Of a stretch of DNA of 64,000 nt, positions 7,594-15,062 are shown piece by piece. The translations under genes were made by a program, and so were the position numbers. The notes beneath the pieces are model-generated. The model did not search any database. It was not told the origin of the DNA and saw only the letters and a list, made by a program, of their open reading frames with translations. The first letter of the stretch is position 1. Every line of letters begins with the position of its first letter. Origin of the DNA: Streptococcus suis (GTDB lineage Bacteria > Bacillota > Bacilli > Lactobacillales > Streptococcaceae); NCBI RefSeq assembly GCF_002964575.1, contig NZ_POQQ01000026.1, positions 62,001 to 126,000 on the forward strand, given 5' to 3'.

Positions 7594-9489
7594 TTAAATA
7601 TTATTTTTTGATCTTTTTTTACGACCAGTAAAAGATAGACCAACCAAACAGAATCCAAACAAAGAGTAAGATAAATTATTAACTGAATTTGTCTTAGGTA
7701 AAGATTTTGTTTGAGATACCGCAGAGGCAGTTTCAGGTAGTGAATGCTTTTTATCTTCTGAAACCTTAGTGACGATAGCTGAAGATTCTGCTTTCTTATT
7801 ACTTTCTTTAGCCTCTGGAGCTTCAGTTACAACTACATTTGAACCAGTTTGGATTGGTTCTTTTGGTTTTTCTGACGGTAAATTATCAGGATTTTTCTCC
7901 CAAATTGCGTAAAGTTTTGTATCTAATTTAGGGAAGAACTCATCTAGTTTTATGCCTTCTGAATTTGTTGCCCAACCTTTTAAACTAAAGCCATCTCTAG
8001 CTAAAGTAGGGAAATCAACTTTTTCACCTAACTTGTATTCTCGTTCTTCAATTACTTTTCCATCATGGTCCTTAAAGGTAACTTTAACTGTTCTTCTAGA
8101 AAACTTATCAAAGTCATCCTTAGTATATAAGAAACCTGCACGCAAAGCATTTACATACGTGTAAAGTCTTTCACCTTCTTGCTTAGATCCCGAAGGAGGT
8201 GTTCCACCGCCAGCTGAATCAATTGTGATGTCATAACCTACTGCATCCGCATAAACTTTTAATACGGTTGTAGCTCGTGGTAAGTGTAAAATTGTACCAA
8301 CAGCTAGGACATTTTTAGCTCCAAATTCTTTGAACGCTTTAACCATTCCTACTGCGTTACCTGGTGTATCCCGAGCAATATCATCTAAAATCAATCGATC
8401 CGCAGAAATTCCATTTTCGACTAGCCATTTTGCCATTACATCTGCTTCTGCATATTCGTAACGAACAGGACCCCCACTAAGCACAATTGGAATATCTGGA
8501 TACCTTTCTGCCATTTCTTTTGTTTTTTCGAGACGAGTTATCAATGCCGGTGAAGGAGTACCATCAGGATTTGGGGATTGACCAAAAACTGCAATGACAT
8601 CAGGAACCATATCTGTAAGTTGGTCTGAGCCATAATTTACTTTCTTAGCATTGTTTGAATCAGAAAATTTTAGTACATTATGAACAGCTTCTTCTGCTTC
8701 TGGTGAGATATATTTTAAAGCAGCTAGGCGGTTTTTTACTTGCTCCTTTTCACCTGTCACTTTAGCAGCAAGGATAGACAAAGATAAGGCATGAATATCG
8801 CTTGGATCTCTTCTTAAGATTCTATCTAGCTGTGAAAAAGCCTCCTTATAATTTTTATTTACTAAATAAACCTCTGCCTGTAAACGATAAGTGTTCAAAT
8901 AGTCAGGATTTTCCTGAGCTTTCTGATCTAAAGATTTATACAGATCTTGCCATTCCCAACGTCTAAATCTAATAACATCTTCACTAAGAATTGAATCATT
9001 GGCATAAGAATCACCATAGTTGGAAATCAATTTTTCCAAAGGTTCACCTCTACCATCGGCTTTTGCACCTGGAGCAGGCAATTCTGAGTAGAAATCAAAA
9101 CCAATTTCACTAGTATAGTCAACTCGTTCATTCGTAAGATTTTCATAAAAATCTTTTGAAATTGAAGCTTCCTCGGTATCTGATGCAGCTGAATATGCTC
9201 TAGTTTGCACTCCAGGTGCTGAATCATCAGTACTAATTAAAGTAGTTGTTTCGTTTTCAGCTACTCCTGTCTCTGTACTAATTTCTGAAGTAGTAATATC
9301 AATACTTTGTGAGCTATCAATAGTACTAGTAACAGAAACGCTAGTAGGCAAGTTTCCACTATTATTATCTAAAGCCTGTACATTTGGACCTGATGACAAA
9401 AGCCAGAATAAAGCCAGTGTAGAAATTGAAGTTAATTTCAATGCTTTAAACTTTCTTGCTCTGCAAGAATTATTATTTGTATTGAACAT
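7594..9489 (-). CDS. Sortase-anchored surface protein with TPR-like and YdcF (DUF218) domains
   Basis: The 631-residue protein has an N-terminal signal sequence (hydrophobic LTSISTLALFWLLSSG, likely cleavage after VQA near 40) and a Ser/Thr-rich linker to about 110. A TPR-like helical part spans about 185-270. A YdcF/SanA/ElyC-type domain spans about 295-440 (VIAVFGQ, IVLSGG, YAEADVMAKWL, DTPGNAVG). A beta-repeat of the InlB B-repeat class lies at about 468-532, and a charged linker leads to LPKTN (597-601) plus a membrane helix and basic tail. A second LPxT-like motif, LPETA, lies at 584-588. It is last in the PTS operon, 18 bases behind the regulator gene. A wall-anchored YdcF domain is unusual; its substrate is unknown. 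Confidence 0.88.
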   Translation of the reverse strand: MFNTNNNSCRARKFKALKLTSISTLALFWLLSSGPNVQALDNNSGNLPTSVSVTSTIDSSQSIDITTSEISTETGVAENETTTLISTDDSAPGVQTRAYSAASDTEEASISKDFYENLTNERVDYTSEIGFDFYSELPAPGAKADGRGEPLEKLISNYGDSYANDSILSEDVIRFRRWEWQDLYKSLDQKAQENPDYLNTYRLQAEVYLVNKNYKEAFSQLDRILRRDPSDIHALSLSILAAKVTGEKEQVKNRLAALKYISPEAEEAVHNVLKFSDSNNAKKVNYGSDQLTDMVPDVIAVFGQSPNPDGTPSPALITRLEKTKEMAERYPDIPIVLSGGPVRYEYAEADVMAKWLVENGISADRLILDDIARDTPGNAVGMVKAFKEFGAKNVLAVGTILHLPRATTVLKVYADAVGYDITIDSAGGGTPPSGSKQEGERLYTYVNALRAGFLYTKDDFDKFSRRTVKVTFKDHDGKVIEEREYKLGEKVDFPTLARDGFSLKGWATNSEGIKLDEFFPKLDTKLYAIWEKNPDNLPSEKPKEPIQTGSNVVVTEAPEAKESNKKAESSAIVTKVSEDKKHSLPETASAVSQTKSLPKTNSVNNLSYSLFGFCLVGLSFTGRKKRSKNNI

Positions 9490-9507
9490 GAGTGTCCTCC
9501 AAAATTT

Positions 9508-11373
9508 TTATATCAATAAATCATGATAAGAAATATGACTATTAGAAAGCAAATCACTTCTTAAGACCATACTATTAAGGATATTTAACAGCATTTTTAA
9601 ACGCTGAGGATTATTTTCAACGTTTATATGCACATCAATAATATATTCTTGAGATAGATTCCGATATACAATAATATTATTCTCCTCAGATGAAAGCTCC
9701 AGGTTAAATCTTATTTTTATACCATTATTTTCAATTTCAATGATTTCAAAATTATCCGTAGGCTCAATTTCAATAAAATTATTCCGAAATTCTATTGCTG
9801 GGAACTTCGTATCATACGAATACGAATCAAAAAATATCGTACTAAAAGAATCATCATAATCAAATTCTGACAAACCATCTTTTACATAGTAAATTGGATT
9901 TTGTGAAATATTTAAATTCTTACCAAAGTTGGAACAAAGGTAATAATCATAGTTTTTATCGTCACTGTAATTTAATTCATATAATGTTTTTGTTTCGATC
10001 CTTTCTATATAATTTGAAAAATAGTGTTGCAGATTGAATTTCAACTGCTGAGTTGACAATCGACCATCAATGGCTATAATGGCTAGTCTTAATTTTTTTC
10101 GATCAAGTACAATACGATTAAGTACACCTAAGAATGTCAGATATAGTATATCTAGCTCTCTTTTCGAAAACTCATAAGTATACTTCTCGTAAAATTTTGA
10201 AGATAATTTCTCTACGAAATACCTTAAAATTGGTTGCTCATCCTTCCTACTAAAATCCTTATAGCGTAAATCAATACTGTCTGATACTTTCAGCAGTATT
10301 TTTAAGCTAATCGGAAGCATTATTTTCAAAGTATCTTTAAAACAAGTGTAATCTTCAAAGAAATCAAATCTGAAGTAATCTGATAACTCTCTAAGGATAA
10401 AGTTTCTTGTTTCTTGAGCTAGTATAATAAGCTGACTATAATTTTCACTAGAACAATCTGAGAATCTATATAAATCCGTACTTATAACAGCAATGTAAGT
10501 TAAAAACTGAATTATTTCTTTTTCGAAAACAAATCCATACAGACGGCTATTTAATTTCTCAATAATTTCAACAACCAATTTATGTTCATCCGTAGATTCA
10601 TAACAAAAATTTATTGGTTGTAGTTCTAGATCCTGATTTTTCAGATAATAATTATTTCGGAAATAAATTAAATAGATGATAAATCTTTCAATATTAAGGT
10701 CCGAAAAAACTATCCGAGATTTAGTAATTGAGCTTAAAATTGTTTTTCGGATAAGTTCCTTGTCAAAATCGGAACAAGCAAACAAATTTTCATAATCAGG
10801 TACCCCTGACTTATAAGTAGTGTATCTATCAAAATACCTATATATTCTGATTGTCAGCATCACTTTCTTAAATTGTGGGCCAACAATCTCGATACCATAC
10901 TTCGGACGCATCTGGAGTGTTAGTCCATATTTCGAAACGAGATTTTTCACCTCCTGTAATTCTCTTGTCAAAGGACTAGTCGTGAGTAGTTCACTCTGAA
11001 AGTCTTCAATTTTGAGTGGTATTGTAGATGATACCAGCCTTCTAAGAATATATAAGACAAATGTATCTTTCTCATTTTCTAACTTGACAGAGGGAAATAT
11101 CTGAAATAGCTCTTTGATTTGCTCTATATAACTAGGATTATTGATATGCAATTTGTAACCAAATGACCGTTTGGATTCAATACTTCCTAAATCCTGGATA
11201 CATGATTTTAATTCATTGATATCTGACTTTATTGTTCGTGATGTCACATTTAGCGTTTCAGCTATATACGAACTCGTTACAAAATCTTCTGAACGAAAAA
11301 GGAAGATAAACAACGCCTTAAGTCTAGGTTTACTATCTAAGATTTTTAGTTTCTCCGATACTTCCTTACCCAC
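9508..11373 (-). CDS. PRD/BglG-type transcriptional regulator of the PTS operon
   Basis: The 621-residue protein has an N-terminal HTH (SYIAETLNVTSRTIKSDINE, about residues 37-56) and a second winged-helix region to about 170. Long helical PRD-like segments cover about 190-410. An EIIB-like segment (LRLAIIAIDGRLSTQQLKFN) then leads to a C-terminal extension. This order is that of PTS-controlled activators of the Mga/BglG/ManR type, whose PRDs are phosphorylated according to sugar supply. No antiterminator RNA-binding domain is visible, so it most likely binds DNA. The start is GTG at 11373 behind AGGAGGATAATATC. It lies between the phosphatase and the surface-protein gene. Its probable target is the palindrome at 14995-15014. 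Confidence 0.82.
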   Translation of the reverse strand: MGKEVSEKLKILDSKPRLKALFIFLFRSEDFVTSSYIAETLNVTSRTIKSDINELKSCIQDLGSIESKRSFGYKLHINNPSYIEQIKELFQIFPSVKLENEKDTFVLYILRRLVSSTIPLKIEDFQSELLTTSPLTRELQEVKNLVSKYGLTLQMRPKYGIEIVGPQFKKVMLTIRIYRYFDRYTTYKSGVPDYENLFACSDFDKELIRKTILSSITKSRIVFSDLNIERFIIYLIYFRNNYYLKNQDLELQPINFCYESTDEHKLVVEIIEKLNSRLYGFVFEKEIIQFLTYIAVISTDLYRFSDCSSENYSQLIILAQETRNFILRELSDYFRFDFFEDYTCFKDTLKIMLPISLKILLKVSDSIDLRYKDFSRKDEQPILRYFVEKLSSKFYEKYTYEFSKRELDILYLTFLGVLNRIVLDRKKLRLAIIAIDGRLSTQQLKFNLQHYFSNYIERIETKTLYELNYSDDKNYDYYLCSNFGKNLNISQNPIYYVKDGLSEFDYDDSFSTIFFDSYSYDTKFPAIEFRNNFIEIEPTDNFEIIEIENNGIKIRFNLELSSEENNIIVYRNLSQEYIIDVHINVENNPQRLKMLLNILNSMVLRSDLLSNSHISYHDLLI

Positions 11374-11392
11374 GATATTATCCTCCTATACT

Positions 11393-12436
11393 TTACTCTA
11401 AATACATTTCCCTAAGTCTATCGATAATTTCCTTATCAAGATTTAACTCTGAGATAGCATATTGCTCAATTGAACCGTAATCATCAAAAATAGAATTGAT
11501 AGATGCTTCAATAAAATCTGACTTCGTATCAATAAAAGAATAGAGATGATCTAACACTTTTTTATCGGTTGTTAGTTTTCTATACCCTTCCATTTTTACT
11601 CTATTTCGTTCCTCACGATTTTTTCCAGTAATTAGATAATCTTGAATTAAATCCTCCTTACTGACACCGAGAATTCCTAATAGTAACATAGCTCCGTAAC
11701 CAGTACGATCTTTGCCTCCTCGACAATGCTGAACACTAGCTGGTGAATTTGGATTTGCAAGTACAGTTAGCATTTTAGAAAATGCCGCTTTAGATTCATT
11801 ACCTTCTGCAAATGTTCTATATTGTGAATAGACAACTTCTGAGTGATCAACTAATTGACCTGATTTTTGTTGCTCAATTATTTTATTGATAAGGTTAATG
11901 TCCTCATCCTCTTTAGAAGACTGAAATTGAGCTGCGAGCTCTGCAACATGAGCAGATGGATCTAGTTGAAAGCTCGTGACACCTGTATGAATTATAGGAT
12001 TGGGGTACTTTGACACCTCATTATCACTCCTATAATCAACAATTGTCTTTAAGTTCAACTGTCTTAGATATTCTAAACCATCTTCTGTTGCATTGTGAAT
12101 ATGATCAGAACGATATAACACCCCCCATTTTACTCTCTTACCATTATTAGCTTTATAACCACCCATATCTCTAAAATTATTCATTCCAGACACTGGTAAA
12201 GTTCTTTCAGCAACTTTGTACTCGCCTGACTTGGATTTAATCAGGAAATACGGTCTTCTATCTAACTCTAGCAGAATTTCAAATTTGTTATCATCAGTTT
12301 TCTTTAGAAATTTAATTGGCTCACCGTCTGAGCTACTTAACAGAAATACTTCGACTTCTTCATTTTCAGAATCACTTTCTCTAATAAAAGTGTAGATATT
12401 CTTCTGAAACTGTTTCACTTCAAACTCTTTAGCCAT
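11393..12436 (-). CDS. Tyrosine/lipid phosphatase-like protein (LipA/MptpB type P-loop)
   Basis: The 347-residue protein has a cysteine-dependent phosphatase P-loop HCRGGKDRTG (Cys at about residue 236), an upstream NFRDMGGY motif and YRSDHIHNATEDG. These are the signatures of the Y_phosphatase3 family, which includes Listeria LipA and mycobacterial MptpB. Those enzymes act on phosphotyrosine and on phosphoinositides. An extra N-terminal domain of about 80 residues precedes it. No signal peptide is present, so it is cytoplasmic. It is the fifth gene of the PTS operon, 3 bases behind EIID. Dephosphorylation of the sugar phosphate delivered by the PTS is a plausible job, but signalling cannot be excluded. 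Confidence 0.85.
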   Translation of the reverse strand: MAKEFEVKQFQKNIYTFIRESDSENEEVEVFLLSSSDGEPIKFLKKTDDNKFEILLELDRRPYFLIKSKSGEYKVAERTLPVSGMNNFRDMGGYKANNGKRVKWGVLYRSDHIHNATEDGLEYLRQLNLKTIVDYRSDNEVSKYPNPIIHTGVTSFQLDPSAHVAELAAQFQSSKEDEDINLINKIIEQQKSGQLVDHSEVVYSQYRTFAEGNESKAAFSKMLTVLANPNSPASVQHCRGGKDRTGYGAMLLLGILGVSKEDLIQDYLITGKNREERNRVKMEGYRKLTTDKKVLDHLYSFIDTKSDFIEASINSIFDDYGSIEQYAISELNLDKEIIDRLREMYLE

Positions 12437-12439
12437 AAT

Positions 12440-13246
12440 CTAACCTAACACTTTCAAATATGTCAAGAGGATAGAAATAACCATAATTCCAAAGATTAAT
12501 AGTGGAGCATGTTTGCCATTTGTTTTCTTCAAAATTTTATAGATAACAAAAGTTAACAGAATGCTAAACAGCCCAGGCATAACTTTGTCAAACATTTCTT
12601 GGAAGAGGATAACGTTGTCACCAGCCTTAATTTCAGAGACAACATTTACTTTAACGACAGAAGCAATAAGTCCTCCGATAACCATAAGACCGACAACATT
12701 CGCAATATTTGATAGACGTTGCAGGATATTGCCACCTACTCCTTCAATCAATTCTACTCCTTTAGCGTAGCCTAAGTGGATACCATAATATTTAGACGCA
12801 ATGTTTACAAAGTTATAGAGTAAGAACATTACAATCGGACCGAGGACACTACCATTTAATGCTAGGGCTGCACCAATACTTCCGCAAATTGGTAACCAAG
12901 TGAATTTCAATACACTATCACCAATGCCTGCGAGTGGTCCCATTAGGCCAGTTTTGATACCAGTCACAGTATCCTTCTGATCTTCAGTTGTCGTTTCTTC
13001 CACGGCAGCTGCAATTCCAAGAATCAAGGCATCTGAGTTAACATGACTGTTAAAGAATTCAAGATGGCGCTTCATAGCTTTCACACGCAACTCTTTTGGC
13101 TTATCCTTGTACAAACGCTCAAGAACAGGTGTGAAACTTGACAAGAAACCAATAGCTTGCATAGATTGGAAGTTATTAGTTACGTTTAGTAATTGCATTC
13201 TCCAAAATACTTTGTTTAAATCTTGCTTTGTAATTTTGTTACTCAT
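12440..13246 (-). CDS. PTS system mannose/fructose/sorbose family EIID component
   Basis: This is the 268-residue membrane subunit that forms the sugar channel with EIIC. It opens with the family pattern KITKQDLNKVFWRMQLLNVT and shows GLMGPLAGIGDSVLKFTWLP, the conserved glycine-rich stretch of EIID. Three to four hydrophobic segments lie at the C-terminus. It overlaps EIIC by four bases. The mannose family also takes up amino sugars and oligosaccharides; sugar specificity is not readable from this sequence. Confidence 0.93.
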   Translation of the reverse strand: MSNKITKQDLNKVFWRMQLLNVTNNFQSMQAIGFLSSFTPVLERLYKDKPKELRVKAMKRHLEFFNSHVNSDALILGIAAAVEETTTEDQKDTVTGIKTGLMGPLAGIGDSVLKFTWLPICGSIGAALALNGSVLGPIVMFLLYNFVNIASKYYGIHLGYAKGVELIEGVGGNILQRLSNIANVVGLMVIGGLIASVVKVNVVSEIKAGDNVILFQEMFDKVMPGLFSILLTFVIYKILKKTNGKHAPLLIFGIMVISILLTYLKVLG

Positions 13247-14016
13247 AGATCATAGTCCTCCTCATCATTATCAATTTGTCCGACAACTTCTTTAACTTGA
13301 GCTTTTTGAGTTGCCAAGTCGTAAATCAAAGCAATCGGTAAAGCGATTAGAGTGATTGGTAAAACTGAAAGCTGCAGATAAACTGCTAGAGCAAAACCAG
13401 CGATTAGGAATGTCCAAAGCTCAGCTTTTTTCAACATCATCAGCATCAAGAGACCAATACCCACAGCAGGAATAATCTTACCTGCTACTGAAAGACCTGA
13501 CATAATTTCTTTTGGAAGTGCAGCAACAACTTGGTCTACTACACCAGCACCGAGATATACAGCAATGAAAGTTGGAACTGCACGAATAAGGAAGGCAATT
13601 ACCATTGGAATATAGTTAATACGATAAACTTTACTAAAGTCACCAGTCTCTGCGACTTTTTCAGCGATTGGATTCAAATAAACAATACTTGAACGATATA
13701 GTACGAGTAATTGTTGAGCTAATAGAGAAGCTGGAACCGCAACTGCTACAGCAGTCGCAACACCACCTGATGCAAGACCTAATGCCGTCCCGATTGCAGT
13801 ACCTGAAATGATGTCAGGTGCTGAATAAGCTCCAACGTTACCGATACCCATCCACATAACTTCTAGTGAAGCACCAATGAGTAATGATGTTTGTACATCT
13901 CCCATAATCAAGCCGATAACGGGAGCAATCAGCAAGGGACGTCTCAACATTTGAGTACCAATATCATCAATTGCACATAGACCAGCCCACGCTGCAATTA
14001 GTAATGCCTGAATCAT
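13243..14016 (-). CDS. PTS system mannose/fructose/sorbose family EIIC component
   Basis: This is the 257-residue polytopic channel subunit, about eight hydrophobic segments. The N-terminal AAWAGLCAIDDIGTQMLRRP and GASLEVMWMGIGNVGAYSAP are diagnostic of mannose-family EIIC. The C-terminus is short and acidic (DNDEEDYDL). It sits between EIIB (4-base overlap) and EIID (4-base overlap), the standard order A-B-C-D. Confidence 0.93.
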   Translation of the reverse strand: MIQALLIAAWAGLCAIDDIGTQMLRRPLLIAPVIGLIMGDVQTSLLIGASLEVMWMGIGNVGAYSAPDIISGTAIGTALGLASGGVATAVAVAVPASLLAQQLLVLYRSSIVYLNPIAEKVAETGDFSKVYRINYIPMVIAFLIRAVPTFIAVYLGAGVVDQVVAALPKEIMSGLSVAGKIIPAVGIGLLMLMMLKKAELWTFLIAGFALAVYLQLSVLPITLIALPIALIYDLATQKAQVKEVVGQIDNDEEDYDL

Positions 14017-14486
14017 AAAATGACCTCCTCTAATTTAATTTTTTCGTCGTTTGGAACCATCTGAATTGTTACTTCCACTGAGTTTTCCAATAATTTCTTG
14101 AATGCTTCCTTCTCGGAAGGTGTAACAGCAACCGACTTAGTTAGCTTCTCCCTACCTTCTTGGAACCTCATTCCACCCACATTAAGAGAAGGAATTGGAA
14201 CACCAACTTCGTAAGCTCTTAATACATCTTCACTAGTCGTAAATAGTAGCATTGTTCGTCTAGTAATTTTGTTTGTTTTGATAATTTCACCAAATTTTTC
14301 AACAGGAAATGCTTTTACAGAAATTCCTTGTGGAGCTGCCATAGTCAAAATACTTTTTTGAGTTTTGTCGCCAGCAACTTTATCATTCAAAACAATAATT
14401 TGCTCAATCTTATGCATATTAACCCAGGTCGTAACTACTTGACCGTGAATTAAGCGATCATCTATCCTACTAAAGACTATAGTCAT
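14013..14486 (-). CDS. PTS system mannose-family EIIB component
   Basis: The cytoplasmic phosphocarrier of 157 residues accepts phosphate from EIIA and passes it to the sugar. The phosphorylated histidine is His14 in RIDDRLIHGQV. The ATG at 14486 is preferred because AGAAGGAGAAGAAG directly precedes it; the longer reading six codons upstream would begin with TTG. It overlaps the EIIA gene by 17 bases and EIIC by four. Confidence 0.92.
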   Translation of the reverse strand: MTIVFSRIDDRLIHGQVVTTWVNMHKIEQIIVLNDKVAGDKTQKSILTMAAPQGISVKAFPVEKFGEIIKTNKITRRTMLLFTTSEDVLRAYEVGVPIPSLNVGGMRFQEGREKLTKSVAVTPSEKEAFKKLLENSVEVTIQMVPNDEKIKLEEVIL

Positions 14487-14904
14487 CTTCTTCTCCTTCT
14501 TCAATTAAATCTTGTTTAGTCCTGACACTAAATCCTTGGTCATAAGCTGTCTTTAATACAGCAGCTAATGATTCAATTTGCTGTCCACGATTCATCAGAA
14601 CTTCTAAAAGCATGGGTAGATTCAATCCTGAGACAACTACTACTTTTTCCTGAGATAAAAGTTGTGATGCTAAATTTATTGGAGTTCCTCCGATAATATC
14701 CGTAAGAACAACCAGTCCTTTAGTTGTATCCAACGAGGAAATCTTTTGAAACATCTTTTCTTTTAGAACCTCGACATCGTCAACTGTATATACTCCTAAT
14801 GTCTCAAAGTTGGTCTGCTTACCTACAATCAACTCTGCACTATCAATTGCAGCCTTCGCAAAATTACCATGAGACATTAGTAGTAGTGCAACACTGTCTG
14901 ACAT
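14470..14904 (-). CDS. PTS system mannose-family EIIA component
   Basis: The 144-residue phosphocarrier receives phosphate from HPr. The active histidine is His12 in LLMSHGNFA, and VVLTDIIGGTPINLASQLL is the conserved core. It is the first gene of the seven-gene cargo operon and has a strong ribosome site (AGGAGGATAAT). The promoter at 14957-14985 lies 53 bases upstream. Confidence 0.93.
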   Translation of the reverse strand: MSDSVALLLMSHGNFAKAAIDSAELIVGKQTNFETLGVYTVDDVEVLKEKMFQKISSLDTTKGLVVLTDIIGGTPINLASQLLSQEKVVVVSGLNLPMLLEVLMNRGQQIESLAAVLKTAYDQGFSVRTKQDLIEEGEEDDYSL

Positions 14905-14956
14905 ATTATCCTCCTGATTTATTTTAATTTAATAAAAACTTTGGTTTTATAAGTTA

Positions 14957-14985
14957 ATTATAAAGGGAATTATATGCGGTTTCAA
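14957..14985 (-). promoter_or_regulatory. Promoter of the mannose-PTS operon
   Basis: On the minus strand TTGAAA (14985-14980) and TATAAT (14962-14957) are separated by 17 bases. This is the best promoter upstream of EIIA. The perfect palindrome at 14995-15014 lies 9 bases before the -35 box, a position typical for an activator site. Confidence 0.75.
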
Positions 14986-14994
14986 TGAAAGGAT

Positions 14995-15014
14995 TTTCAC
15001 TTTATAAAGTGAAA
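14995..15014. promoter_or_regulatory. Perfect 20-bp palindrome, putative operator
   Basis: TTTCACTTTATAAAGTGAAA is perfectly self-complementary. It lies just upstream of the -35 box of the PTS operon promoter. The 11-mer TCACTTTATAA recurs at 17778-17788, upstream of the HAD/LacI genes. Either the PRD regulator or the LacI-type regulator could bind it; position favours an activator. Confidence 0.65.
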
Positions 15015-15020
15015 TTTTGT

Positions 15021-15055
15021 GAAAAAAAGAAGCAATTAGTCACAAGACTAACTGC
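15021..15055 (-). terminator. Terminator of the LacI-type regulator gene
   Basis: On the minus strand GCAGTTAGTC and GACTAATTGC form a 10-bp stem (one G-T pair) with loop TTGT, followed by TTCTTTTTTTC. It begins 8 bases behind the stop codon and separates the two cargo modules. Confidence 0.85.
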
Positions 15056-15062
15056 CACTATT

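Noticed and set aside
7422..7631. 69-codon plus-strand ORF between the sigma-like gene and the surface-protein gene
   Set aside because: It has a ribosome-site-like GGAGGGAGG, but it runs into the end of the opposing gene, has no recognisable domain and its composition drifts to Phe/Tyr-rich at the end.
14986..14999. cre-like TGAAAGGATTTTCA over the PTS promoter
   Set aside because: It matches the flanks of the CcpA consensus but lacks the central CG, so it was not called a cre site.
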